A DNA stretch of 49,802 nt from positions 1 to 49,802 of the forward strand of contig JACVTC010000312.1 of the NCBI GenBank assembly GCA_016946835.1, written 5' to 3'. A model generated the notes under the pieces. It was given only the letters and a program-made list of their open reading frames with translations, searched no databases and was not told the DNA's origin. This document shows, piece by piece, positions 1-9,480 of this stretch. The number at the start of each line of letters is the position of its first letter. Positions within the stretch are counted from its first letter, which is position 1. A program made the translations under genes and the position numbers. Origin of the DNA: Neocallimastix lanati (nom. inval.) (Eukaryota; Neocallimastigomycota; Neocallimastigomycetes; Neocallimastigales; Neocallimastigaceae).

Positions 1-565
1 GTGATCAATATATTATCATGGCATAATTTTATAAGGATATAATTTTCATTACTTTCAATACTTTTTGAAATTGAATTATCATCATTCATTAGTACTTGTT
101 CATAAAGATATGTTTTATTGAAATAATCATTATAATAGTGTAAGTAAGTTATACCTTTCTATATTACAAATAATATATTGTGCAGTTTCTGATAAATCTA
201 ATTTTATCAACTCCTCATAAACTATTTTAAAGCGTTGAATTGGAATATCAATAGAGACATAAAACAAAGTTTTAGTTGTATCATTCAAGTAATATTTATG
301 ATTTTATATGTTTATTGTTAACAATACTTTCTAATCTATCAATTAACATAAACATTATTTTGTGTTGATAATCAATATTACTAATATCTGTATCTTTATT
401 ATCGTTATATTTAACGATATATCTATCTTTTGATAACTGATTACAATCAATGATATTTATACCCTCGAAAAAAGAATAAATTTTACCATTTATATGTATT
501 TCCAATTGTAGAGGAACAGAATGATAATTTACTAAAATACTACGGATAAGATTTATAACATTCAT
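1..565 (-). pseudogene. Broken hypothetical gene in three frames, running off the left edge
   Basis: The minus strand carries coding-like sequence over the whole stretch, but in three successive frames. The first (296-565) is an open 89-codon frame starting with ATG at 565. Just past its stop a second frame is open from about 300 down to a stop at 130-132 with no usable start. A third frame is open from 158 to base 1 and continues outside the window. Base composition and residue use in the second and third frames look protein-like rather than like the neighbouring A/T spacer. No GT-AG intron explains the switches, so two frameshifts, from mutation or assembly indels, are the simplest reading. 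The product family is not recognised. It is the only clearly damaged gene in the window. The 89-aa ORF could alternatively be a complete small gene, but the continuation argues against that. Confidence 0.5.
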
Positions 566-572
566 AGTTTTT

Positions 573-583
573 TATACTCAATA
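573..583 (-). promoter_or_regulatory. Candidate promoter element TATTGAGTATA
   Basis: Read on the minus strand, this 11-mer ends 8 bases before the ATG at 565. A near-identical element, TATTGAGGATA, lies 14 bases before the large helicase gene start (7103-7113). G-containing words are rare in these spacers, so the match is notable, but two sites are weak support. Confidence 0.25.
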
Positions 584-1009
584 TGAAAATATAATTTTTA
601 CCTATAAAAAAAATAATAATATTTCTTGTTAATATTTTAAATCGTACCTAGAGTAAATTTTTTATCATTTTAAAAATCAACTATGAATTATTATATTTAA
701 ATAGATATATATTTATTATTATTTTTTTTTTTTTTTTGTGTTGAATTTTTTATTTTTGATTTTTTTTTATTTCATTACTAAATTTGACAAGGCTATTTTT
801 ATTTTTTTAAGTACTACAAATATTTTAGAAAATTTTTTATAATATTTTTTTTTTCTAAAATGAATTTTAAAAAATTTAAAAATTTATTAAAATCTAAATC
901 AAATTTATAACTAAATTTTGGAGAAAAAAAATTAGGAAATATTCTTTTTAAAAACTTTAAATAGATATAACAAATAAATAATAGAAAGTAAATTAATGAA
1001 TTAAATATA

Positions 1010-1064
1010 TAAATAAATAAATAAAAATAAATAAATAAAAATAAATAAATAAAAATAAATAAAT
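1010..1064. repeat. 14-bp tandem repeat of AAAAATAAATAAAT
   Basis: About three and a half imperfect copies of a 14-base A/T unit sit directly upstream of the gene at 1111. This is simple-sequence DNA; it may mark a replication-slippage site and no function is evident. Confidence 0.7.
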
Positions 1065-1110
1065 TAATTTAAATAGATTAAAGATTAATAATTAAAAAAA
1101 TTAATATAAT

Positions 1111-1362
1111 ATGGATAATATTTCGATGAAAGCATTGGATAAATTTTTTAAAGAATCGTCCTTATTTAGTGAAGATAGATTAAGAGAGAAAAATAAATTA
1201 CCGGTATTAGATGATGAAAAAAAGGAAATAAAAAAAAATTCTATATGTTGTAAAAGATGTAATAATAATAAATATATTGAGTTGAGACGTTTACAAATTC
1301 GTAGATGTGATGAAGAGGCCACTATAGTATATTATTGTTCAAACTGTAAAAGAGTTATTTAA
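1111..1362 (+). CDS. Minimal TFIIS-type zinc-ribbon transcription factor
   Basis: An 83-aa protein whose C-terminal half is a zinc ribbon: CxxC (residues 47-50, CKRC), a loop, then CSNC near the C-terminus. Between them lies RRCDEEAT, matching the RSADEPMT signature of TFIIS. The Asp-Glu pair at the tip of the TFIIS hairpin, which enters the polymerase active site and promotes cleavage of backtracked RNA, is kept. Eukaryotic TFIIS is about 300 aa and viral versions about 170-260 aa; here the N-terminal and central domains are missing, leaving a charged 45-residue lead. It may act as a free-standing cleavage factor or as an RPB9/RPO30-like subunit for the RPB1/RPB2 encoded in this window. The ATG at 1111 is the only sensible start. 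The antisense ORF here is a shadow. Confidence 0.8.
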   Translation: MDNISMKALDKFFKESSLFSEDRLREKNKLPVLDDEKKEIKKNSICCKRCNNNKYIELRRLQIRRCDEEATIVYYCSNCKRVI

Positions 1363-1952
1363 AACTTTTATTTATTTTATAATTTTTTAATAATATTTAG
1401 ATTTAAATTATTTATGAATTTTAAATATTTAATAAATGTTATTTAAATATAATTCATTATATATATATCTAATTAAAAATATGGAATTTTATATTCAATT
1501 TAACTTTTATAAAATATTAAAATTATAGTTTTGGTTTAAAAAAAAATATGAATAATTTTAATTTTTACATAAATTATTTTTTTTTTTTTTGAAATTATTA
1601 TCCAATATTATAATATTACTAATTAATTATAAATATTCCTTCATATGAAATGAAATGAATTTAATACAAGAAATTATGTATATTATAATATTAATTTGTA
1701 AATATTTAAATTTTTTTTTTAAAAAATAATAAAAAGTAATAATAAAATTAGTAGTTTATAGTGATTAGGGGCTTATACAAAAAAAAAGAAAAAAAAATTG
1801 ACATAAATAATATATTTTAACCATTTCCTAATTTGTTTAAAATGAAAAATTAAATTATAAATTTAATAGTAAATTACTCATTAACGTATATAAATTTTAT
1901 TGAAATTTTTTAAATACAATATTTAATGTATTAAAAAGTATTAAAATTTAAA
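1363..1952. other. AT-rich spacer
   Basis: No ORF above noise on either strand. A short, more complex patch at 1746-1775 (around TAGTGATTAGGGGCTTATAC) stands out from the A/T background, but it forms no recognisable RNA or repeat. The promoter of the gene at 1953 must lie at its right end, where a TTTAAATAC word occurs about 35 bases before the ATG. Confidence 0.5.
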
Positions 1953-2804
1953 ATGCAAAAAAAGAATTTTAAAAGTTCGGAACAACTTGTCAAGTCGATA
2001 AACTCTTCTAATAAATCTAGTACTTCAAGAATGGATTATTATAATCGTATCTTATTATCATCATGCAGTACAGATATGATATTTCAAAGAATGATATCTA
2101 CTATAAATTTTAAGGAAGTTGTACCTTTACCTAAAAATAATAGTATGTTTCGATTTGTTATCAAATGTTTCAATAATACCAATAATGTAATTTTAGGACC
2201 TTTAAAAATTAGTTCTGGTATTACGTTAACGGATTTACCCTCTTTATCTATTCCAATGTCCCATTACCATCTTAATAAAAGTAATTTTGTACAAGATAAT
2301 TTTATTCATCGAATTTCTGAAAACGAAACTGAACCAATGAAAAAATTTATTGAACGACTTCGATTTATCGATTCTCGTATGCAAATGCTAATTTCGGATT
2401 ATATTAGACATATCGATGAATCTTCTCCTATTTATTACATGTTAAAAAAGAATAATGTAACATTTAATCAAAACTGGATCTTTACTGGTATTATAAATAA
2501 AGGAAATAATAATACCGAATATATTAATATTCGCTACTTTAAAGATTCATTTAAAGGCAAAAAAAAGATTGGTACTAATGTTTATTGTGGAGATGATTAT
2601 TTGGATGAGATGGCAGATCTTCTTTCTAGAGACACGTTTTGTTATATTAATGGAAATATTTATCCATTGATAAAAGTAAATTATATTATTATTAATGAAC
2701 GTATTGTTAATAATATACCAATGGTCAATTTTACATGTAAAGCTTACTTTGTAGATATAAACTTTATACCAAATTCAATTCATTGTAGTACTAAAAGATT
2801 ATAA
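1953..2804 (+). CDS. Hypothetical protein, 283 aa, viral-block gene
   Basis: Not recognised. The protein has a Ser/Asn-rich N-terminus (residues 1-25) followed by a mixed alpha/beta, probably globular body. There is no signal peptide, membrane segment, zinc motif or P-loop. Lys/Arg residues are spread evenly, with a KGKKK patch near residue 205, so nucleic-acid binding is possible but unproven. It lies between the TFIIS-like and helicase genes, a position compatible with a replication or transcription accessory protein. Size and position would also suit a single-stranded-DNA-binding protein of the kind carried by cytoplasmic linear plasmids, but I see no motif that proves this. The ORF is intact with codon use like its neighbours. 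Confidence 0.6.
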   Translation: MQKKNFKSSEQLVKSINSSNKSSTSRMDYYNRILLSSCSTDMIFQRMISTINFKEVVPLPKNNSMFRFVIKCFNNTNNVILGPLKISSGITLTDLPSLSIPMSHYHLNKSNFVQDNFIHRISENETEPMKKFIERLRFIDSRMQMLISDYIRHIDESSPIYYMLKKNNVTFNQNWIFTGIINKGNNNTEYINIRYFKDSFKGKKKIGTNVYCGDDYLDEMADLLSRDTFCYINGNIYPLIKVNYIIINERIVNNIPMVNFTCKAYFVDINFIPNSIHCSTKRL

Positions 2805-3495
2805 ATATATATGTATATATATATATATATTTATATGTTTATAGTAAAAATTTGACAATTTTAATGTTATAATTTCATTTAAATATACTTTAGTAATAAC
2901 ATACTTAAAATTTTAATTATAATAATTTATATTTATATAATAATATTAATGTAGTATAACCATAATATATAATATAATATAATATAATAAAAAATAATAT
3001 AATATAATTATTTAATAAAATAATATTATATATATAATTATATATAAAATTATATTTAAATATGTAATGAATAAAGATATATAATAATAATTACATTAAA
3101 TATATTTGGATATTAATTTTTTTAAAAAAATATATATATATATTTTTCAATGTACAGATAAATATATTTAATTTTTTTATTTTTATTTATTTAAAAAAAA
3201 AAAAGTAAAAAGGAATATAAAATTATTAATTAATTTTTATTTTTAAAAAAATACTATATATAATATAAAATATTTACATTTAATTTTTCAAATATAATAA
3301 TAATCTCGTATATAATTAATATTTAATATTTAATTTTAATATACTATTTATTCATATACCTATATATAAAATTTTAATTTAAAATATTTTTTTATTTTTG
3401 CAATTATTTAAATATATTATTATTTTAATTTATATAAAATTTATTCACAATATATATATATTAACTTTACTAAAAATAATTAAAGGTTTATTCAT
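2805..3495. other. AT-rich spacer between converging genes
   Basis: Almost pure A/T with (TA)n runs at about 2803-2830 and 3131-3142. Both flanking genes end here, so it should hold two transcript 3' ends. I find no GC-containing hairpin and no ORF. Confidence 0.6.
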
Positions 3496-6400
3496 TTATA
3501 AAATAATAATAAGATCATAATCAAATAAATATTTTTCCCATAATTCTATCATTTCATTTCTACTATCTTTAATTTTTTCTGAAAATTTTGACAATAATTT
3601 ATGCAACAAAAAAGCTTGATGTGGTCTTTCTTTACAATATTTAGGAATATCGTTTTGAGTGACAACGCTTAAAATATGTTTTTTAATTTCTTTATATTTA
3701 TCTTTATTGTTTTCTTCTTTATAAAATTTTTCCAAATCTTTTTCAGAAATTACTTTATAGTTTGGAATACGAATAGATGACAATTTTTTTTCCATATCGT
3801 CATAACATATTGAATAGATGAGCTTTTCAAAAAGTTCTTCCTTTATATAAAAAGTTTCAATATTACAACCACGATTAATTTCACGATAATTAATAGAATC
3901 CGAATCTGAAGTAGTACATTCTGAAGTAGAACATTTTGAAGTAGAACCATTTGAAGTAGAAATATTTGAAGTAGAACCATTTGAAGTAGAAATATTTGAA
4001 GTAGAAGGTTCCTCTTCTTTAAAATTAAAATTTAAATTTTTTTTCAAGTCACAATATCTTAAAGTTAAATCATTACATAATATATAGACATATTTATAAC
4101 GATCTTTTTTTCGATTTCGTTCTACAGTTCTATAATGATCATCCATTTGTTTTGAAATATCCTCTGAATTAGGCTCATTATTTACCAACCTCCATTTTCG
4201 AAAATTAAAATCCGCATAAATAATATTAGTACTAAAATCCTTCTCTGACTTTTTTTTATTACTAGCATAAGATGAAGTTGTAATAGTTGAAAAATATGAT
4301 ATATAAATGAAATTATCGATTTTTTTCCAATAAGGATAAAATAAATTAGAGATATTGAATAAATTTTGACGTAGAGCATATCTTAATATAAACAATTTTT
4401 CAGTATGAGAATATTTAATAATTTGATTATATGCTTCTCTGGTCATATTAGCATTTTGTAATTTATTGTTTAAAGACACTATTTCTTCGCTTTTAATATC
4501 AACCTTTGCGTGAATAAAGTAGGATAACTGTTCGTTCATTTGCTTACTTCTATTATTATTATAAAATGGAAGATTTTGGCGAAGTAATTTTCCAAAATAA
4601 GCATTCCTATAATTTAAACGATAATTGGATATAATTTTACAATAAATCATTCCGTCAGAATATCTTAAAATACCACCAGCTATCACAATATTATTACTAT
4701 TTATATATTCTATTAATTTCGGTAAAACGAATAGGTTAATGACAGGAATTCTATCCATAAGATCCATAATTCTAATACAATGGTTCTCTGAAAAGAATGA
4801 TCTTAACTTTTTATTTATTTCAATCATACATAATGGTAAAAGTTTATCTAAGTATACTGAAGAATAATGTAAATATGGAACGATACTTGTATTGCCAATT
4901 ATCTCATTTCCATTAATATCTTTGAATGTAGAAGTCTCTCCATGAATATTAGCATCTATAGCTATACTAGTATTGGTCATTGCTCTACTTTCACTCAGTC
5001 TTGATTCAATATCAAAAGGTTTATTCAGTTCGTTAGTAGAGAGACCGTTAGTGTTTTGAGGATCATTTAGGTTAAAAGGAGCATGAATCAAAAATTCTAT
5101 AGAAGCATTTTTTAATGCTTGATTAAATTTTAACGCATCTTTATATTTATTTTCACATAAAATATACTTGCGATAGTCCACACTATACTGATATGAATCG
5201 GAACACTTTACTTCGTCATCACATGCCATGTACAAATAAACATTGACGAATCGTTGATTTTCAGGAAGAGAATCATGTGAACCAACGCGTCGAATACGGC
5301 CAATAATTTGATTTATTTTCTCATAATTCCAATGCGGTGTTAATATGTGTAATTGTCGGACATTCATAATATCAACACTTTCCGATACTATGTCACTTCC
5401 TAGAAGAACCTTTATCTTTGATCCATTTTGATTACTTGAATCATTAAATATATCTAAACGCTCCATCATATTTGGACAGAGCTTTTTATCTCCAGTAATG
5501 AATGTAAAATTCCAAAATTTATCATCTCTTTCTTTTCGAATTTCCTTTAGTTCAGCGAATTCGTTATCATCATCAACATCACCATCATGAAAAGAAGAAA
5601 AATGATGAGGAAGAAAACGATTGATCCCTTTGCCTTTCCTATCCACTTTACTTTCTAAATTGGAAAAATTTGATGTCTCATCATTATGACGGCTATTAGA
5701 TGATATTTTATTATATACATAATGATAGCCCATAGCACAAAGTATCGCGGAAAAGTAATAAATACCAACTTGCTCAATGATACTGCAATAGATAAATACA
5801 GGTCCGTCTGGATTTTCCTTTTTATTTATTTCGTTAAGACAATGATACAATTTACAACAATAATTTTTAATATCCTTGGATTGCTGATTTATAATATCTT
5901 GTAAAAGAGGGTTACTATGAATAATCTTATCATTACTAAATTGATATTCTGATAAATCCGATTTAACTTTGGATTTTGATCTTTTTTTTGCATCATTCGA
6001 TTTACCTTTTGCTTTTGATCCCTTTTTGGTATCATTCGATTTACCTTTTGCTTTTGATCCCTTTTTGGTATCATTCGATTTACCTTTTGCTTTTGATTCT
6101 TTATTAGTATCTTGTGTTAAATTATCATCAATTTGTAAATTAAGAACACCAAGTGTTGCTTTCACATAATTGATTCCCATATTATTCTTCTCTTGAGGTT
6201 CCTTTAGGATATTTCGATAATTTTGAAGTTGAACTCCTTGCATAGGTACTTTTACTATTTTGTAACGTTCAATACCTGGCATATATGAACCCATATAATT
6301 CACGGTCGTGTTTGGTGGATTTAATCCATAATAAGACAGGTGACCAAGCATTTCTTCTTTCAGTTTTTCAGGGGTTAAATATGAAGTGGAATTCAAATTT

Positions 6401-7089
6401 GGTTTAATTAATTTAACCAGATCTGTTATTTCATTTGCATTATCAAAAATCGGAGTTGCAGACATAAATATAATTCGACCTTTATTAATATGATTTAAAA
6501 GTGAACTTAAATTATTATAGATAAACTTTTTTTTGGTAGGGTTACGAAAATGATGAACTTCATCAATAATAATTAATCTTTCATCATAAAAAGAAAAAGA
6601 ATTAGATGTTGTCTGTTGGTGGTCACTTTTGTTGTCATTACCATCGGTGTCAGTGTTACTCTCATTAATGTTTTGGATATCGTTACAGAATGTTATATAA
6701 GTGCGAAATTCAATATACTTTTTGATAAATTCTTTATAATCTTTAACGTTCGGTAAGTGTGGATAATATTCAAAAGTATAATCATACCAAGTCTTTACAC
6801 GTTTGGTAAATTCCGTAATAGCTTCCTTACCTTTTACAAGAATAATACAAGGTTTCTTATAAACATTTATGAATTTTAATGCAATCCATAATGCGGTGAA
6901 TGATTTCCCAGTACCTGGTGAATGATAAATTAGAAATCGGTTGACCACTTCATTTTCTGGTGACATATACCTTACCGGTAATATTTGATATCTTTTCATA
7001 TGTACATTTTCTTCTATCAACGGATTATTCGTATAAATCTCCGTAAATTCTCTTAAACTATGTAAGTTATTAATATCCGGATATGTCAT
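3496..7089 (-). CDS. SF2 helicase, D6/D11-like viral transcription helicase
   Basis: A 1197-aa protein with the ordered motifs of a superfamily 2 DEAD/DEVH ATPase: Walker A SPGTGKS (residues 57-63), motif II DEVHH (176-180), motif III SATP (210-213), motif V around 562-572 and motif VI QIIGRIRR (594-601). The N-terminal placement of the P-loop, the DEVH box and the roughly 1100-1200-aa length fit the NCLDV family that includes poxvirus VETF small subunit/NPH-I and asfarvirus D6/D11-like helicases; cytoplasmic linear plasmids carry a relative. Such proteins act in early promoter opening or transcription termination with the viral polymerase. Inserts include a 13-residue Lys/Ser/Gly repeat (about residues 332-378) and a five-residue Ser/Thr repeat (about 1027-1064), both likely disordered. 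The large C-terminal half is unassigned. The start ATG at 7089 is preceded by TATAA. Confidence 0.88.
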   Translation of the reverse strand: MTYPDINNLHSLREFTEIYTNNPLIEENVHMKRYQILPVRYMSPENEVVNRFLIYHSPGTGKSFTALWIALKFINVYKKPCIILVKGKEAITEFTKRVKTWYDYTFEYYPHLPNVKDYKEFIKKYIEFRTYITFCNDIQNINESNTDTDGNDNKSDHQQTTSNSFSFYDERLIIIDEVHHFRNPTKKKFIYNNLSSLLNHINKGRIIFMSATPIFDNANEITDLVKLIKPNLNSTSYLTPEKLKEEMLGHLSYYGLNPPNTTVNYMGSYMPGIERYKIVKVPMQGVQLQNYRNILKEPQEKNNMGINYVKATLGVLNLQIDDNLTQDTNKESKAKGKSNDTKKGSKAKGKSNDTKKGSKAKGKSNDAKKRSKSKVKSDLSEYQFSNDKIIHSNPLLQDIINQQSKDIKNYCCKLYHCLNEINKKENPDGPVFIYCSIIEQVGIYYFSAILCAMGYHYVYNKISSNSRHNDETSNFSNLESKVDRKGKGINRFLPHHFSSFHDGDVDDDNEFAELKEIRKERDDKFWNFTFITGDKKLCPNMMERLDIFNDSSNQNGSKIKVLLGSDIVSESVDIMNVRQLHILTPHWNYEKINQIIGRIRRVGSHDSLPENQRFVNVYLYMACDDEVKCSDSYQYSVDYRKYILCENKYKDALKFNQALKNASIEFLIHAPFNLNDPQNTNGLSTNELNKPFDIESRLSESRAMTNTSIAIDANIHGETSTFKDINGNEIIGNTSIVPYLHYSSVYLDKLLPLCMIEINKKLRSFFSENHCIRIMDLMDRIPVINLFVLPKLIEYINSNNIVIAGGILRYSDGMIYCKIISNYRLNYRNAYFGKLLRQNLPFYNNNRSKQMNEQLSYFIHAKVDIKSEEIVSLNNKLQNANMTREAYNQIIKYSHTEKLFILRYALRQNLFNISNLFYPYWKKIDNFIYISYFSTITTSSYASNKKKSEKDFSTNIIYADFNFRKWRLVNNEPNSEDISKQMDDHYRTVERNRKKDRYKYVYILCNDLTLRYCDLKKNLNFNFKEEEPSTSNISTSNGSTSNISTSNGSTSKCSTSECTTSDSDSINYREINRGCNIETFYIKEELFEKLIYSICYDDMEKKLSSIRIPNYKVISEKDLEKFYKEENNKDKYKEIKKHILSVVTQNDIPKYCKERPHQAFLLHKLLSKFSEKIKDSRNEMIELWEKYLFDYDLIIIL
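3900..4010 (-). repeat. 15-bp in-frame tandem repeat (STSNx) in the helicase gene
   Basis: Seven imperfect copies of a 15-base unit encode the five-residue series STSNI/STSNG, decaying to STSKC, STSEC and TTSDS. The repeat keeps the frame, so it is a tolerated linker expansion in the C-terminal part of the helicase. Confidence 0.8.
5956..6096 (-). repeat. 39-bp in-frame tandem repeat in the helicase gene
   Basis: Three near-identical 39-base copies plus a diverged fourth encode SKAKGKSNDTKKG (13 residues). Near-identity at the DNA level suggests recent expansion. It sits between the two RecA-like lobes and gives a strongly basic, flexible insert. Confidence 0.85.
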
Positions 7090-7102
7090 TTATAGTTCTA
7101 TC

Positions 7103-7113
7103 TATCCTCAATA
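7103..7113 (-). promoter_or_regulatory. Candidate promoter element TATTGAGGATA
   Basis: On the minus strand, 14 bases before the helicase ATG at 7089. It differs by one base from the element before the gene at 565. Confidence 0.25.
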
Positions 7114-7907
7114 CAAATTTATTTAACTCTATTATTTTTGTAAATAAATTAAAGAGAAAAAAAAAATAAAACAAAAAGGAAAAATTAATATATATTTATA
7201 TAATGTAAAATAAATATAATTACTAATAAAGTAATTAAACTACTTAACAAATTAAATTAAATAATTGTAAAATAATAATTTATTTACTACATCAATAATA
7301 CTTTATTCAAAATTAAAATTATACTAATTTTTATGTAATATATCAAAAAATGTATTACTCTTTTAACTTTTATATTTTTTTTTTTTTTTTTAATAAATTT
7401 ATAAAATATAAACCTTAATATTTGTTTATAAATGTATTAAATAATTTACTTTTTAAATCATTTTATAAATATATTTTCAATGTACTAATAATATATTTAA
7501 TTTATTAAAATTTTTTCTTTTTAATTTTATTGGTATATGAATGAATAATATATGCTATTGAAAATTGATAAATTATTACATTATCTGTCCAACTATAAAA
7601 AAAATATATATATAATATAAATTTACTAATATTTAAAATTCAACTATCCCAAAAAGTAAATTGAAAGGTATAAAATTTTAAATTTTAGATAAAGATTAAA
7701 TTTTAAAAATTTTATTTTTTTTAGATCTACTTTAAACTTTAAAAATTTTATTTAATTTATATGAGAAAACTCTTTCAAATGATAAATGACTTTTATAAAA
7801 GAAGTTAAATAAATACTTTTAGAATTACTTACATTATTATTTTTATAAATTTAATATATTTTAATTTTAAATTTTATTTTTTACTTTTAATAAGGTTTAT
7901 ATTATTC

Positions 7908-7919
7908 TATTTAAATTTG
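7908..7919 (+). promoter_or_regulatory. Candidate promoter element TATTTAAATTTG
   Basis: Six bases before the ATG at 7925. It belongs to a set of (G)TATTTAAA words found within about 55 bases upstream of several genes here (also 33332-33342, 35984-35994, 40661-40673). High A/T content makes chance matches likely. Confidence 0.3.
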
Positions 7920-7924
7920 TAATA

Positions 7925-8797
7925 ATGGAAAATTTAACAAATTATTACAACGAAGTGATCGAAATATTATGTAGTAAATCTGTCCAAGTCTTCAATAATA
8001 ATTATAACCTTAATATAAATAAAGATAATATTTTAAATAATTTAACTAAGGAAGATGATATCCAATCATCAATTCACGAAATGGCCAAACTTAGTTTGAA
8101 TAATACTTGTATTGGATTAAAAAGAAATAAAACCACTTGTAATAATAAAGTAATTCCGGGACATATGTATTGTGGAGTTCATGTTCGTTCAGAAGGAAAA
8201 CTACCATTAAATCAATATATCAGTAATGTTGCTACCACTCTTAAATATGGACATCCGGCAGTTGTTGTTTCCCTAGGTAATAATTGGATATTTCAAAAGG
8301 ACAGTCAAAACAACGATATAAGAAAAAATGAACCTAAGTCTACTAAATGGCCATTAAGTGTTGATATGGTTGACAAATCATTACATTCTTATATTTTATT
8401 TTTCGATGAATTTAAAAGTTATTTTGGTGCTGGAATACTTGTTATTCAATATTGCTCCACCGAAAAAAATAAAAAGCAAAACAGTTATTTTATGGCAACT
8501 CATTATGTTGAAGTCAGTAGATATGGAGAAGAATTACAACCCGAGTATTACATTAAAATGACGTTCAAGTCTATTGCTTTGATTAAGGAAAAACCTATTT
8601 TTAGTAAAATCAAGGAATTTCTCTCTGAATACGGAATTCCATATGATATTAATGAAATTAACAAACGCAATAGTGATATTATTGAAAATAATCCAGTAGT
8701 AATATACAATAAAATAAATAAAATTATTAATGATCATTATAATACTTTTTACTATAATTCAAAATCTTATATAACTTTGAATATTAATTCTGAATAA
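7925..8797 (+). CDS. Hypothetical protein with C3H zinc motif, 290 aa
   Basis: The family is not recognised as a whole. Residues 62-86 carry Cys62, Cys72, Cys83 and His86 (C-x9-C-x10-C-x2-H, ending YCGVH), preceded by a short Gly/Lys/Arg-rich loop. Similar short motifs recur in NCLDV proteins and are presumed zinc-binding, often placed next to nucleic-acid-related domains. The remainder (residues 100-290) looks globular and mixed alpha/beta with no signal peptide or membrane helix. It lies between the transcription helicase and RPB1 half-gene, so a nuclear or cytoplasmic information-processing role is plausible but only inferred. The ORF is intact; ATG 7925 is the first in-frame start after the promoter-like word. 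Confidence 0.65.
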   Translation: MENLTNYYNEVIEILCSKSVQVFNNNYNLNINKDNILNNLTKEDDIQSSIHEMAKLSLNNTCIGLKRNKTTCNNKVIPGHMYCGVHVRSEGKLPLNQYISNVATTLKYGHPAVVVSLGNNWIFQKDSQNNDIRKNEPKSTKWPLSVDMVDKSLHSYILFFDEFKSYFGAGILVIQYCSTEKNKKQNSYFMATHYVEVSRYGEELQPEYYIKMTFKSIALIKEKPIFSKIKEFLSEYGIPYDINEINKRNSDIIENNPVVIYNKINKIINDHYNTFYYNSKSYITLNINSE

Positions 8798-9354
8798 TTT
8801 CTAAAAAAAAAATTTAAAGATTAAAATAAAATAAAAATTAAAATTATATACAAAATTGAAAAAAAAAAAATATAATAATAATAATAATTATATTCATGTA
8901 TAAAACTATGAAAAATAAAATTAATAATTAAAAGTATGTATAAACGTGTAAATTCATTTGTAATTCTTTATGATATTATAATTTTATAAATAAAAAAAAA
9001 ATTAAATTATAATAAATTTAAACTCTATTTAATAATTTTTAATTTTATTTAACATTTCATAAATTTTTATACTTAAATCATCATAATAATTATATTTATA
9101 TTAATATTTAATATTTTAAAATTATGTAAATAGTAAATTAATTACTATAATTTATTTATTATTAAAAATAAAAATAATTGTTTATTCCATTAATATATGT
9201 ATATGATTTTTTTTAAAAAAAAAAAAAAGTAAAAAGATGCTTAAAAAAATTAACTATTTCATAAATGTATATAATGTTTTTTTAAAAAAATATAAAAACA
9301 AATATACAGTAATAGTAATAAATTTTTTTTTATATTTAAAATATTTTTAAAACT
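8798..9354. other. AT-rich spacer between converging genes
   Basis: Nearly pure A/T with A runs (about 8858-8870, 9216-9229). No gene or RNA is visible. Coding-like composition resumes only at 9355, in the tail following RPB1. Confidence 0.6.
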
Positions 9355-9480
9355 TTAAACTACACCTTTTTTGATATCAGCAAAATATTTTATATTATAT
9401 CCTATTTTTATATCTGTAATATCATATTGACGGTCTCTATATAATATATTTAGTTTAAAGACTAGCCATAGAAAATGCAT
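9355..9480 (-). other. 41-codon +1-frame extension overlapping the RPB1 half-gene stop
   Basis: A +1-frame ORF begins with an ATG at 9480, inside the last codons of the RPB1 half-gene, and stays open to 9355. Its composition (for example the LYRDRQYD stretch) is protein-like and ends where pure A/T spacer begins. It may be a small overlapping gene, a programmed-frameshift extension of RPB1, or a relic of a mutated longer C-terminus. Confidence 0.35.

Larger units (their letters stand above)
566..1110. other. AT-rich spacer with (AAATAAAT)-type repeats
   Basis: Intergenic space between divergent genes. It holds long T runs near 718-740 and 843-855 and a tandem repeat of AAAAATAAATAAAT units at about 1010-1064, just before the TFIIS-like gene. 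No further ORF or RNA gene is visible. It should contain the promoters of both flanking genes. Confidence 0.6.
7090..7924. other. AT-rich spacer between divergent genes
   Basis: 835 bases with no supported gene. T runs lie at about 7375-7390. The left end holds the candidate element TATTGAGGATA (7103-7113, minus) for the helicase. The right end holds TATTTAAATTTG (7908-7919) just before the gene at 7925. Confidence 0.5.

Noticed and set aside
1746-1775. Possible telomere-like word TTAGGGG
   Set aside because: A single occurrence without tandem repetition, so not a telomeric repeat.
3496-7089. Host SNF2 chromatin remodeller
   Set aside because: The N-terminal P-loop, DEVHH box and absence of SNF2-specific helical insertions fit the viral D6/D11-like group better, as does the neighbourhood.
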